Assembly (NCBI RefSeq): GCF_900538055.1
Contig: NZ_UZAC03000001.1
Location: 558,001-622,000 of the forward strand
DNA length: 64,000 nt
Reading direction: 5' to 3'
DNA from: Pasteuria penetrans
GTDB taxonomy: Bacteria; Bacillota; Bacilli; Thermoactinomycetales; Thermoactinomycetaceae
This document shows, in pieces, positions 28,501 to 36,266 of this stretch (the stretch's first letter is position 1; each line of letters opens with the position of its first letter). The position numbers and the translations under genes were made by a program. Below the pieces are notes generated by a model. It ran no database searches, was not told where the DNA came from, and saw nothing but the letters and a program-made list of their open reading frames with translations.

Positions 28501-28866
28501 GGAAAAGCACAAATGTATGTGGGTATAGTAAAGAATACGATATCCACTGTGAAGGGGGAAGCGAAGGGGAAGTTTAAACTTATAAAAGAAATTGAAACGA
28601 AGATAGATGAGATGAATAAACATACGAAAGAAAGCACGTCTAGCAGTACTTCCAGAATGGGGAAGGGTATAAAGAAGGGTATAGTTCAGCTTGAGAAGAG
28701 GAAGAAGGACTATATCCGGGAACTTGGGCTCTTAAATGATCATATTCGTGGTGCTGAAAACATAAAAAATTACCTAATCTCCCAGGGGGGGAGATTTGTA
28801 GGAGGCTCCAGGTTCTACGTTCCCCATTCTCCCCCTGCTATTTCGTTACCCCAGAACCGAGGTTGA
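25582..28866 (+). CDS. Large secreted protein with internal duplications, unknown function
   Basis: 1094 aa, start ATG 25582 with GGGGGGAG just upstream. Signal peptide: basic N-region (to R29), hydrophobic core at about 30-47, probable cleavage after Ala53 (NPVMGA). Residues 54-147 are two 47-aa repeats (ETTVQDSSGSPHSSGGQGVS...), rich in Ser, Gly and Pro. Residues about 150-350 are charged and disordered-looking, including RNKR at 256-259. Residues about 350-600 contain Trp-rich and helical segments (GLQEIWYSSQDEINDF) and hydrophobic patches. Residues about 710-1090 are two copies of a helical domain of about 170 residues on a 200-residue period, both with VLHDIRRDGS, IDEMNKHT, SSSTSRM and SRFYVPHSPPA. 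No family is recognised. It could be a spore-surface or host-directed protein; that is inference from secretion, repeats and the decayed genome. Confidence 0.82.
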   Translation: MDMGKYSRREFVHRHDREENRGLSHLRGRLFFLFVSIQVPAVLLLTANPVMGAETTVQDSSGSPHSSGGQGVSGGMSSPPVGEGLPPNSQSHRGSGSGESETTVQDSSGSPHSSGGQGVSGGMSPPPVDGGLPPNSQSHQDSGSGKMGETKDSITPSEWGDQSGAHHHVSRDHSQGAVGQVMDEDRTIGAPPDSGKDGGKKWKGSDGDRYSQQNIEDRKEDDFEPVGGASVGSRGGARVHSDRKGIDPLLQGVGNRNKRDSESTGGGLLQNQSRDEYGLPIPITKPDALLEEVPPRKNRERKGLNDHVSGEGDEVEGDSDLLSSPIIKREVQKDEGTTLEGHVGSESRGDGGEIPWYKGIWNGLQEIWYSSQDEINDFADGKRREIQGLLRDTTTVTEGAPKGSYLHAEKNGYRGYSMVMKAAGAIPQVFLYGSVRFLLNADKQIQKWILGGKEEKKTEEIAMIPEKFHSDRVFAQNFWDTFRRAENKWNEATNAMHGHTLGGKVFIRFLNIGDIFVGELVGAIRRLVELGMEGRSYLFGVPKAEGDKLAQLVSEAVVQDTADTALAYAAVSGLMKGVSFKSGVSVNSIGKVRSRGIGSKKVLGADPRAVSPSVLAERLARIDRHLQNEPPISTARLGEVDRFLQNNSTSRVGAPARNRSLGVHAAAEGNGVAKQVGNGVGKVEKTSIPRSSVSHNVSPSVVEETATRFRKQPGPNTFSEHIDSILNENYALRRMNNFGNPTFLGEKIGELGKFDKVLHDIRRDGSFHRGDGPGRAQKYADRVRNTKSIMKEEAEGKFGLIEKIGTEIDEMNKHTRESMSSSTSRMRKGIEKDIVLLGKRKQGYIREFELLNDYIRGIENIENYLISQAGESAGNSRFYVPHSPPAVGRVGNNVKNTSGGIGSKKGLGSNSTLEYIDSISKENLALGYTLRKMNNFDNPTISGKSRMASALNMFDRVLHDIRRDGSLYKENGYGKAQMYVGIVKNTISTVKGEAKGKFKLIKEIETKIDEMNKHTKESTSSSTSRMGKGIKKGIVQLEKRKKDYIRELGLLNDHIRGAENIKNYLISQGGRFVGGSRFYVPHSPPAISLPQNRG
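25741..26022 (+). repeat. 141-bp direct repeat in the secreted protein gene
   Basis: GAAACAACCGTACAGGATTC begins at 25741 and 25882; the two units are almost identical for 47 codons (in-frame). Confidence 0.93.
27720..28855 (+). repeat. 600-bp period duplication in the secreted protein gene
   Basis: CATGACATCCGCCGGGATGG occurs at about 27857 and 28457, and CAGGTTCTACGTTCCCCATT at about 28209 and 28809. Units have diverged but keep frame and length, so both domain copies are probably maintained. Confidence 0.88.
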
Positions 28867-29099
28867 AAACTCGGGGAATTCTCCTTGACAGTGACCCAAT
28901 CGACTGGGGGGATATGCGAATGTACGGAATCCATGGGAGGGGATCGCAGTGGGGGTTTATGGACCGGATCCGTGTCGTGCTCTATGAGAGGTGGGGGAGG
29001 GGCCCCCCGAAATTGGCAGGTGGCGTGCGGGTTTCAAACCACCAGTGCTGCTGTTGTAAAGAGCAATGGTGGTGAGCGTTCTGGGAAAAGGCAGGATGA

Positions 29100-29342
29100 A
29101 AGAATTCTGTCAGGTGTGAGTCGGGGGGATTAGCAAAGCGAACCATTGGAGGAAAGCATCGAAAAACACAGTCGATGTCGAAACAAGGGTCCTATCCTTA
29201 GAGGAAAGTACGAAGAATATGATACCAGACTGGTGTTCTGAATGGGCAAAATCCCATGGGACCCTAAGAGCCACCATAATGCGAGAGTAGTACGTGTGGT
29301 TTTGTGAGAGGGTTGGCTGAGATGCCAGCCCTATTCGACGTG
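29100..29342 (+). mobile_element. Group II intron 3' fragment (domains V-VI)
   Basis: Contains the domain V hairpin GAGCCACC...GTACGTGTGGTTTTGTGAGA and the domain VI hairpin GGGTTGGCTGAGATGCCAGC ending CCCTATTCGAC at 29342. The preceding 150 bp match the intron at 63692-64000 (minus), for example ACCAGACTGG and TTCTGAATGGGCAAAATCC. No reverse transcriptase lies upstream: the secreted protein gene ends at 28866, so this is a 5'-truncated copy. The 28867-29099 interval holds unrecognised GC-rich sequence. Confidence 0.8.
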
Positions 29343-29450
29343 AACCAATGGGTTCCGATACATTTCATGGATACCTTTGGTTTACTTTATAAAGGAAAGG
29401 GGTAAATGGATTAGGGTGAATCCTTCTGGAGGTGCTGCTTCCCTGGGAGG

Positions 29451-29606
29451 GCAGCACGCAATTGGGTGTGTACATCCCTCCGGGGGAGTTTCTAACTATA
29501 AAATTTTTGTTATCCTTTGGGGGAATGTACCTTCGCGTTTTTTAGATAATAATTTTCTCATCAATTTGTAAAGATAGAAAATTCGTTCCTGTTCCTTCAT
29601 CCCCCT
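29451..29606 (+). repeat. Dispersed repeat A, divergent full-length copy
   Basis: Starts GCAGCACGCAATTGGGTGTG, continues with CTCCGGGGGAGTTTCTA and an AT-rich centre, and ends AGATAGAAAATTCGTTCCTG, paralleling 38837-38984 along its whole length. Confidence 0.65.
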
Positions 29607-30124
29607 CTTGTCCCGATCTGCGTTTTATCGCTATGAAAATGGTTCCTTTTTTCCTTGGTCGTCGACGGTCGCTGGCGAATCTTCAGGTAGGTGGCATTGG
29701 CCCAAATGGTGGGGTATGGAATGCCCTTGGGGGCAAAGATTCTGCGCGTTTGGGGCGGCCATCCCATTGAGAACATAAATTCGGAGTATAGGACGTCGGG
29801 AAAGGGGGGAATCCTTGTGCCAAAGATCCTCCATTTGCCTTTGCACAGGTCCTCTCTCTATATCCATAAATTTTTTAATTTTTATGGAATAGTACAACGG
29901 AAGGATGAGCGGAAAAGAACAGGGATTTTTTACTACTTTTGATAAATTAGAACGGGATCAGGTCCTCCCCACACCTTTTCTCTTTTAATGTAATAAAAAT
30001 ATTTCATAATACGTGCAGGAAGTTGCAAAGATGGGGGGAAGTCCCCCCCGAAAACCCCGTTCAGGAATTCATGCCTACAATGGTTCATTTCCCCATGAGG
30101 GGGGTTGAGCGTGGAAATTCTGCG
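29607..30124. other. Non-coding region with repeat D
   Basis: Downstream of dapL. Segment 29930-30080 is repeat D (AATGTAATAAAAATATTTC and CCGAAAACCCCG, also at 8390-8600). Short frames at 29631-29942 on both strands lack ribosome sites. Confidence 0.5.
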
Positions 30125-31294
30125 TTATGTGGGTATAGTAGGGGGAACGATTTTCCTGTTCTCCCCATTCCCGGATGTGTCCCCTAACCAGCAAAAAAAG
30201 TCCTTGAGCAACGCAATTCCCAACGGAATAGCTTCCTCTTTTGGGTTCAATGCGGGATGATGGAGGGGATAGGGGCTATCTACACCCAACCAAAACATGA
30301 GGCCCCGTTTTTTTTGTAGGAGAAAGCCGAAATCCTCCCCCGCTAGGGTAGGACCACAGGGTAGGAAAGAATAAGGGGTTTTGTCTTGTACAAATTGTTT
30401 GAATGCGGTGTACCAGGTGGGATCATTGTTTACCGAGGCATAGGGTGTTCCCCAATCCAGGTGGGCATGACAGGAAAATCCATGCTTTATGCCCCCGACA
30501 AGGTGCTGAATACGCTGCTGAATATGCTCCATCGTGGAAGGGGAAAGGCTACGGATCGTCCCTAGTAGGGAGGCTGTTTCAGCAATGACATTTCTGGATT
30601 GTCCAGCTCGCAGTTGCCCCAGGCACAGTGTCGCAGTATCCCCGGGGGGGATATTACGGGAGAGGATGGTTTGCAATTGTAGGATGAGGGAGGCGGCGGC
30701 TACTACCATGTCATTGCCGCGATGGGGTTCAGAAGCGTGGCTACTGTTTCCTCGTAATTGGATGGCAAAGGGTTGGGTAGCAGCAAAGAGGGTTCCGGGT
30801 CTTGTTGCTATGGTACCCACAGGGTATTGGGGCGCTATATGTAGTGCAAATATAGCCTCGGGGGGGAGGGAGGAGAGAAACTCACTCTCTCTCATTTGAA
30901 GGGCCCCGGCGCCCTCCTCTTCCGCGGGTTGGAATAGAACGAGAAGATGATCCCTTATGGGTTTTTCCACGAAGGCAGCGATGAGTCCACAGGCAATGGC
31001 AATATGGAAGTCGTGCCCACAGGCATGCATATAGCCATCTCTCTGGGAAGAGAAGGGGAGGTTGGTCTTCTCCTGAATGGGTAAGCCATCTATATCAGCC
31101 CGGTAACCCCAACGCCGTTGTCCCTCGGTTCCCTGCAGGTGGACAAACAAACCTGTACGCCAATGATGGATGGTTAGTCTTTGTTGTGGTAAATCCGATA
31201 GGAAGGAGAGAATGGCTTTTTGTGTATCGTGTTCCTGAAAACTAATTTCGGGGATCTGGTGTAATTTCCGGCGCAGCACAATGCATGGGTGCAT
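30125..31294 (-). CDS. dapL: N-acetyl-diaminopimelate deacetylase (M20 family)
   Basis: Last enzyme of the acetylase branch of the DAP/lysine pathway: removes acetate from N-acetyl-LL-2,6-diaminopimelate to give the wall precursor LL-DAP. The 389-aa sequence has the M20 amidohydrolase metal sites: Asp67 in GYRADIDGLP, HACGHD at 90-95 and FQPAEEEGAGAL with Glu126/127, and a conserved His in HIAPQYPVG. Identity as the DAP enzyme (B. subtilis YkuR) rather than a hippurate hydrolase rests on the operon: it is third after dapH and an aminotransferase on the same strand. The gap to the preceding gene is 85 bp. A purine-rich GGGGAGAAA site precedes ATG 31294. The gene is intact. Confidence 0.9.
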   Translation of the reverse strand: MHPCIVLRRKLHQIPEISFQEHDTQKAILSFLSDLPQQRLTIHHWRTGLFVHLQGTEGQRRWGYRADIDGLPIQEKTNLPFSSQRDGYMHACGHDFHIAIACGLIAAFVEKPIRDHLLVLFQPAEEEGAGALQMRESEFLSSLPPEAIFALHIAPQYPVGTIATRPGTLFAATQPFAIQLRGNSSHASEPHRGNDMVVAAASLILQLQTILSRNIPPGDTATLCLGQLRAGQSRNVIAETASLLGTIRSLSPSTMEHIQQRIQHLVGGIKHGFSCHAHLDWGTPYASVNNDPTWYTAFKQFVQDKTPYSFLPCGPTLAGEDFGFLLQKKRGLMFWLGVDSPYPLHHPALNPKEEAIPLGIALLKDFFCWLGDTSGNGENRKIVPPTIPT

Positions 31295-31379
31295 GTTTTC
31301 TCCCCTCCTTGGGGGAAATTTATGTTTCGGGTTTGTATCTTTTTTCGGTAAGGGTATATATAACTGAATAGTAAGTCTA

Positions 31380-32630
31380 TTATCCTGCCATTTCCACCAA
31401 ACGTGGTTCCAGTGCGGTTAGGAAGCCTTCCCATTCCGAGGATGTCAGGGTAAGTGGAGGGAGAAGGCGCAAAACGTGACCAGCGGTTACATTCGTGACA
31501 AAACCGTCTTGCAATAAGGTTTGCTGTAACCAACGAGCTTTTCCTTGCAATCCGGGTCCGTCCATAGCTAACATCCAGGCCCTTCCCCGCAAAATCAGTC
31601 CCAATTTTCGATAATAGGGACGGAGCATGGAGCGCAACTGTTTTGCAAATGTAAGGGAGCGGCCCCGTGCCTGTTGGAGAAGGCCCTGTGTCAGGAGGAG
31701 ATCGAGGAGAGCGTCCCCCATGGCGGCGGCGAGGGGCGAAGGGGCAAAGGTAGAGCCGTGGTCCCCTGGCTGTAATGCCTCTCCGTACTCGCCCCTAGCG
31801 ACTACACCACCTAGGGGAAGGCCACCCCCTATCCCCTTAGCGAACAGTATCAGGTCGGGCATAATCCCGGCATACTGATAGGCGAACAAGTAGCCTGTGC
31901 GTCCCATTCCGGTCTGTATTTCATCCACGACAAGGGTTGTTTTGTACTCTTGAGCCAACCGGACCAGGCCATGCAGATAGGCTTTGGAGAGGGATAAAAC
32001 GCCTGCGTTCCCTAAAATGGGTTCAAGGAAGATTGCGCTGGGTTGAACCTTGGAGAACACTTCCCTTGCCCTTCCTAAATCTTCGCGTGGTAGGGCATGA
32101 ACATGGAAAGGTAGACGCGGATAGGGGGCGTGCGCAGGATGAGGACTTAAGGAGTAGGACCCTGCTGTTCGGCCATGAAAAGATCCTTCAAGTACCAATA
32201 GGTGCTGCTGCACAGGCTGTGTAGGACTTTTATCATGATGGAATCGATGAATGATTTTCAGGGCGGCTTCCGTGGCTTCTGTTCCTGAGTTGGTGAAGAA
32301 AACCTTGCCACCCTGAGTGGAAAACGTGGCCGTCACCAGTTTTTTGGCTAAACGAATTGCAGGGGGATTGGAGAACATATTGGATATGTGTAGATAATTT
32401 ACAGATTGGGATTGTAATACTTGCTGCAGATAGGGATGACCATAGCCGGTAAGATTGACCCCTATACCGCTTGCCAGATCAAGATAGCGTTTCCCCTCCA
32501 CATCCAATAGATGATTTCCTTCTCCTTTGACAATGGCCAGTGGGAATCGACTAAAGGTATTCATGATGTAGGTTTTATCGTAGTCCGACCATGTTTTGTT
32601 GTTGGGTGGGGTGGGGGGTTGGGGATTCAT
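31380..32630 (-). CDS. Class III (ArgD-like) aminotransferase, probable N-acetyl-LL-DAP aminotransferase
   Basis: PLP enzyme of 416 aa with ArgD features: [12 protein letters not shown] (about 114-125) binding the phosphate, SFHGRT (150-154), [13 protein letters not shown] with Asp236 contacting the pyridine ring, and Schiff-base Lys265 in [15 protein letters not shown]. Sequence alone says acetylornithine or similar aminotransferase. It sits between dapH and dapL, overlapping dapH by 4 bp (ATGA), and no arginine genes are present, so it likely transaminates N-acetyl-2-amino-6-ketopimelate with glutamate. B. subtilis uses the unrelated class I enzyme PatA, so this would be a different solution. 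GGAG lies 6 nt before the ATG. Confidence 0.85.
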   Translation of the reverse strand: MNPQPPTPPNNKTWSDYDKTYIMNTFSRFPLAIVKGEGNHLLDVEGKRYLDLASGIGVNLTGYGHPYLQQVLQSQSVNYLHISNMFSNPPAIRLAKKLVTATFSTQGGKVFFTNSGTEATEAALKIIHRFHHDKSPTQPVQQHLLVLEGSFHGRTAGSYSLSPHPAHAPYPRLPFHVHALPREDLGRAREVFSKVQPSAIFLEPILGNAGVLSLSKAYLHGLVRLAQEYKTTLVVDEIQTGMGRTGYLFAYQYAGIMPDLILFAKGIGGGLPLGGVVARGEYGEALQPGDHGSTFAPSPLAAAMGDALLDLLLTQGLLQQARGRSLTFAKQLRSMLRPYYRKLGLILRGRAWMLAMDGPGLQGKARWLQQTLLQDGFVTNVTAGHVLRLLPPLTLTSSEWEGFLTALEPRLVEMAG

Positions 32631-33370
32631 TCCAGACTCCGTAGGGCGTGGACAATTTCCGTCTTGGAGGAGGTTTTTTCGTCCTTTTTTTTGAGGAAGC
32701 GTGCCGGTACACCGCCCACAACGGTGTAGGGTGGGACGTCACGGGTAACGACCGCCCCAGCGGCGACTACGGCATCTTTACCAACACGTACCCCCTCGAG
32801 GATTACAGCATTAGCTCCTATGATTACGTTGTCCTCAATGGTGGTAGCCATGGCGGAGGGGGGTTCGATAACCCCGGCGATGACAGCACCCGCCCCCACA
32901 TGGCAGCGTTTACCAACCTCTGCTCGTCCACCGATGACGGCATTCATATCAATCATAGTTTCCTCCCCAATAACGGCACCGATATTGATGACGGCACCCA
33001 TCATGATGATGGCCCGTTGTTCCAGAGTGACCCGTTCTCGGATGATAGCCCCTGGTTCCACTCTTGCCTGTACAGGTAGGAGATCCAGTAGGGGTACGGC
33101 AGAAAGGCGTCGATCCTGTTCTATTTCAAAATCATCAATGTCATTACGGTGTTTTTGTAGGATCGGTTGTAATTCCTTCCAGTCACCGAAAACGATGGCA
33201 ATGGGCCCACTCTGGAAGATTTTGCTACTTCCAAAGTCAATGCCTTGTAGGGATCCCTTTAGGGTAATTTTGACAGGGGTACGCTTTGGCTTTTTTTGCA
33301 TATAACCGATGAGTTCCTTGGCGGCATTTTCCGATGGGGGGTGTGATTTCCTTTCCGCTTTCCTTTCCAT
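32627..33370 (-). CDS. dapH: Tetrahydrodipicolinate N-acetyltransferase
   Basis: Acetylates tetrahydrodipicolinate with acetyl-CoA, opening the acetylase branch to DAP. 247 aa: an N-terminal alpha/beta domain (1-85, [20 protein letters not shown]), then a left-handed beta-helix with hexapeptide repeats ([23 protein letters not shown]-type coils) and the conserved segment [22 protein letters not shown], ending [20 protein letters not shown]. Length and both domains match YkuQ/DapH. First gene of a three-gene operon. GAGGAG lies 14 nt ahead of ATG 33370, a little far. No lysine riboswitch was seen in the 345 bp upstream. Confidence 0.93.
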   Translation of the reverse strand: MERKAERKSHPPSENAAKELIGYMQKKPKRTPVKITLKGSLQGIDFGSSKIFQSGPIAIVFGDWKELQPILQKHRNDIDDFEIEQDRRLSAVPLLDLLPVQARVEPGAIIRERVTLEQRAIIMMGAVINIGAVIGEETMIDMNAVIGGRAEVGKRCHVGAGAVIAGVIEPPSAMATTIEDNVIIGANAVILEGVRVGKDAVVAAGAVVTRDVPPYTVVGGVPARFLKKKDEKTSSKTEIVHALRSLE

Positions 33371-33519
33371 AGTGCGCTTATCATCTCCTCATGATCGAGC
33401 AAGAAGAATAAAGTGGGAGAAAGTCATCAAAAGGAATTTCTCCCTATCCCTGCGGCCAAGGGGGATAGGGTAGGATTTTTGACGATGGTCCTATCAAGCA
33501 GTGTGTGAGGGTATAAGGT

Positions 33520-33620
33520 GTGGATGCAAACAATGGTGATGGTAACAGTAACCACCCCGACCACGTTATTCTTCATCTTCTAGTATCTATTTTAAAATTT
33601 TAAAAATAAAACAGTTTATT
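33520..33620 (-). repeat. Dispersed repeat E, copy 2
   Basis: Minus strand: ATGAAGAATAACGTGGTCGG, then GGTGGTTACTGTTACCATCA. It could encode a short peptide MKNNVVGVVTVTITIVCI, with AGAAG just before the ATG. Related to 5432-5530 and 49830-49945. Confidence 0.5.
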
Positions 33621-33715
33621 AAGTATGTTAAGGTAGGTGCGGGATGGTCTTGCACTAGCGCTATCGGACGCCTTCCCGTCAACGGGGAAGGACAGGAATG
33701 CACTCATGCGAGGCA

Positions 33716-34180
33716 CTACATGGGCTTTCTAATTCCGGCATAGGTGAGTACAACCATAGCGAACACGGCAACGTAGAGAAGGCCACGATACCTGTTGATG
33801 AAGGGACGAGACTGTGTGGGTTTCGCCAAAGCCTTCTGCACCCAGGATTTACCTCCAAAAATGGTCAGGAAAATGATAAGTAGAATGATAGGTACACCGA
33901 AGCGCTCCTTAATGAGCAACCAAACGGGCTTTTCCTTCCCTAGCCATCGAAACCACATCATAATGAATCCACTGATAAGGACTAAGGACGCAGAGGGCAC
34001 ATACATGGTGGAGTTCCACCGATGAATGCGTTGGAGAGTTAGGACACCCCTCTGGTTTTCTGGTTCCCTGCTGGCTTCCCGTAGAAGCATAATCAACATG
34101 ATCGCCCCACCCATCCAAGTAGCAGCCAATAGTACATGTAGGAATAAAAACCAGGAATGGTAGGAATGGTAGGTCCCCAT
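33716..34180 (-). CDS. Four-helix membrane protein, CopD/DUF2269-like
   Basis: 154 aa with four predicted membrane helices (about 8-30, 50-72, 85-108 and 132-152). The first contains FLFLHVLLAATWMGGAIML, the His-x(7)-Trp-x-Gly-Gly pattern of CopD/DUF2269-like membrane proteins where the His can bind haem or metal. Between helices are charged loops (REASREPENQRG, KEKPVWLLIKERFG). ATG 34180 is chosen with AGGAGG 14 nt upstream; GTG 34195 overlaps that site. It is divergent from acpS across about 140 bp. Function is unknown; the family link is by pattern only. Confidence 0.72.
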   Translation of the reverse strand: MGTYHSYHSWFLFLHVLLAATWMGGAIMLIMLLREASREPENQRGVLTLQRIHRWNSTMYVPSASLVLISGFIMMWFRWLGKEKPVWLLIKERFGVPIILLIIFLTIFGGKSWVQKALAKPTQSRPFINRYRGLLYVAVFAMVVLTYAGIRKPM

Positions 34181-34318
34181 AATGTATTCTCGCACCTCCT
34201 GTTAGATCCTGGGATCATTTTACACTCTGCGGGGGAGAAGAACAAGGAAACGTGTTACCATATCCTGTTGACCACGGGAGGGAACCACCCTCCGCCGGTC
34301 TACGAGGGGGGAAGGTCA

Positions 34319-34714
34319 TTGTTCAGGGGACTAGGTGTGGATTTGGTAGAGATAGAACATGTTGCTAGGGTAGGCGTGAAGAGGCTGGTTCCTCGTCTTT
34401 TGACGGAGCGGGAGCAATTCTACCTTCCTGTCGGCTCGTCCCTGAGGTTGTTGGAATATGTAGCGGGGCGTTTTGCCGCCAAGGAGGCTATTGCTAAGGC
34501 GATCGGGACAGGAATTTCAGCTTGTTTGCGTTTTCATGACATGGAGGTTCTCCCCACCTCGGGTGCTCCCCGAGTTGTTTTGAGTGTATCCTCCCAAAAA
34601 TCACTATTTGCAGTAATGCCTATCACTATTCATTTATCGATTACACATACCCGTCAACATGCGTTAGCCGCAGCCGTGATATGGCAGGAGGGGGCAACGG
34701 ATGGGGAAACGTAG
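34319..34714 (+). CDS. acpS: Holo-[acyl-carrier-protein] synthase
   Basis: Transfers 4'-phosphopantetheine from CoA to apo-ACP. 131 aa: GLGVDLVEIEHVARV (Asp8 region binding Mg), GRFAAKEAIAKAIGTGIS (the catalytic RFAAKEA(x)AKA box) and IHLSITHTRQHALAAAV near the end. The frame opens at 34157, but TTG 34319 is the likely start: GAGGGGGGAAGG lies 4-8 nt upstream and the protein then begins FRGLGVDLVEI as in the family. It heads the acpS - ydcC-like - alr - ndoAI - ndoA order known from B. subtilis. The last 12 residues form a short polar tail. Confidence 0.93.
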   Translation: MFRGLGVDLVEIEHVARVGVKRLVPRLLTEREQFYLPVGSSLRLLEYVAGRFAAKEAIAKAIGTGISACLRFHDMEVLPTSGAPRVVLSVSSQKSLFAVMPITIHLSITHTRQHALAAAVIWQEGATDGET

Positions 34715-34824
34715 GTTGGTTCATTTTCATAATCGTGTCCCCCTTCGCGTAGCCTCAAGGGACGAGAGCGTAAGGTTCGCAGACATGTGAATACAGAGGG
34801 CCCTCGGATTGGGGGGCAGAATGG

Positions 34825-35913
34825 ATGTTCAGCCGGGGGAAGGGAGTTCTACAATGGCGGGTAGGATCCAATCGGAGGGGATTCTGTTACCTTTTCGCGT
34901 TTTGTTTTATGTTGATCCTCTGGAGCTTTTTCGGGATAGGGTGTGGGACGAAAAACGAGCGGGAAGTCGCTGAGTTGCTACAAGAACGTAGAAAGGATCT
35001 TCCCTCCTATCGTAGTCAGGGGACCATGACGTTACAGATGGGGGAGGATCCCCTAACCTATGATATCGAGGTTTGGTATCAAAAGCCTTACTTTTACCGT
35101 GTTCATTTGCAAAATGTGCAGCGGGGGATTTCGCAAATTATTTTGCGGAATCAGACAGGGGTTTTCGTACTTACACCGCAGCTTCGACAGAGTTTCCGTT
35201 TTCGGAATGATTGGCCGCGTAGTCCTGGGCAAGTGTATCTTTATGAGACCATCATACAGAGTATCATCCAGGATGAGCAACGCATATATCAGTCGAAGGA
35301 CAAAGGATATGAATTTGATGTGGTTGCAAATTATTCTGTTTTTCCCCAACTTACGCGTCAAAAAATTTGGTTGGATAAGGAACTGAAACCCCGTAAGATA
35401 GAAATCCGTGACGAGAGTCAGATGGTACGCTTACAGGTTAGTTTCCGCAGTTTTGAGGAGGACGTATCCTTTGATAAAAATGCTTTTGACAAGGAATGGA
35501 ATATGGCGGGGGTGGCTAAGGAAACCTGGCTAGGGGATTTTGTTCCGCTTGGGCCCCTTACGGTGTACGGGGGTGGTATGCGGGTACAACCCCTTTCTTC
35601 CGCTGATCTGGATACCCTGTGGGGAAGAGCTTATGTGACTCGATATGGAAGGAAGGGGGAGGGGGTATTCCTTACGCTTACGCAATACCGGGATATGCCC
35701 GTGCATGAATTTTATTTGCAGGGGGGTCTGCCTGTGTGGGTTGGAGGACAATTGGCCGTGAGTTCGAGGCAGGGTCCCTATCACCGACTCACATGGACGG
35801 AGGGTAGGTTCGTATATGATATGGTCAGTTCATCATCCTGGCAGGGGCTGCAGGAGATCGTAAGGGATGTTCATTTTCATGGGAAAACAGTGATCCCTGG
35901 GTCGTTTTACTAA
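34825..35913 (+). CDS. ydcC: YdcC/LolA-fold outer-surface lipoprotein
   Basis: 362-aa lipoprotein: basic N-terminus, hydrophobic core (about 20-40; CYLFAFCFMLILWSFFGIGC) with lipobox Cys at about 40, then a beta-rich LolA-like domain (SYRSQGTMTLQMGEDPLTYDIEVWYQKPYFYRV, YEFDVVANYSVFPQLTRQKIWLDKELKPRKIEI). Length and place between acpS and alr match B. subtilis YdcC, a sporulation-associated lipoprotein of the GerS/LolA-fold group. The precise role is not known to me. GGGGGG lies 9 nt before ATG 34825. A terminator follows the stop. Presence supports an endospore-forming ancestry. Confidence 0.88.
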   Translation: MFSRGKGVLQWRVGSNRRGFCYLFAFCFMLILWSFFGIGCGTKNEREVAELLQERRKDLPSYRSQGTMTLQMGEDPLTYDIEVWYQKPYFYRVHLQNVQRGISQIILRNQTGVFVLTPQLRQSFRFRNDWPRSPGQVYLYETIIQSIIQDEQRIYQSKDKGYEFDVVANYSVFPQLTRQKIWLDKELKPRKIEIRDESQMVRLQVSFRSFEEDVSFDKNAFDKEWNMAGVAKETWLGDFVPLGPLTVYGGGMRVQPLSSADLDTLWGRAYVTRYGRKGEGVFLTLTQYRDMPVHEFYLQGGLPVWVGGQLAVSSRQGPYHRLTWTEGRFVYDMVSSSSWQGLQEIVRDVHFHGKTVIPGSFY

Positions 35914-35935
35914 CGCCCCAGGGTGCTGTTTTTTT
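35895..35935 (+). terminator. Terminator after ydcC-like gene
   Basis: CCCTGGG / CCCAGGG stem with a 15-nt loop overlapping the stop, followed by TGCTG and seven T. It separates the lipoprotein gene from alr. Confidence 0.65.
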
Positions 35936-36063
35936 GTTGTGTGGTGGAGTAGGTACTATGGGCGGGGGTACGTTTCTCATGGTACGATTTGTGGGGCAGT
36001 GGGGGGGTATTCTGAACGTGGTAGTTTTCCCCCCCCGGGGTTCCTAACGCAGTCTTTTTGTTG

Positions 36064-36091
36064 TTTGTTGAGGGGATAGGTGCTGTATAAT
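36064..36091 (+). promoter_or_regulatory. Candidate sigma-A promoter for alr
   Basis: TATAAT at 36086-36091 with a weak -35 TTTGTT 16 bp upstream. It lies about 175 bp before the alr start and after the ydcC terminator, so alr-ndoAI-ndoA may be its own transcript. Confidence 0.4.
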
Positions 36092-36266
36092 CCCCTCTTT
36101 TGAGTTATAATTGTCTGGGGGTTTGTGTTCGTTTCCCCCTGATTGTGGAAATGAGGAGCTACTTCCGTTTATGTCGGTGGATGGTTCCATGGGTTTTCGG
36201 ATTCATGAATCATTGTATTCATCGATTGGGAGGGTATTTATTCATATTTTGAGATTAGGGGATATA

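Noticed and set aside
32648-33305. Long plus-strand frames opposite dapH
   Set aside because: Antisense shadows of hexapeptide codons; dapH is certain.
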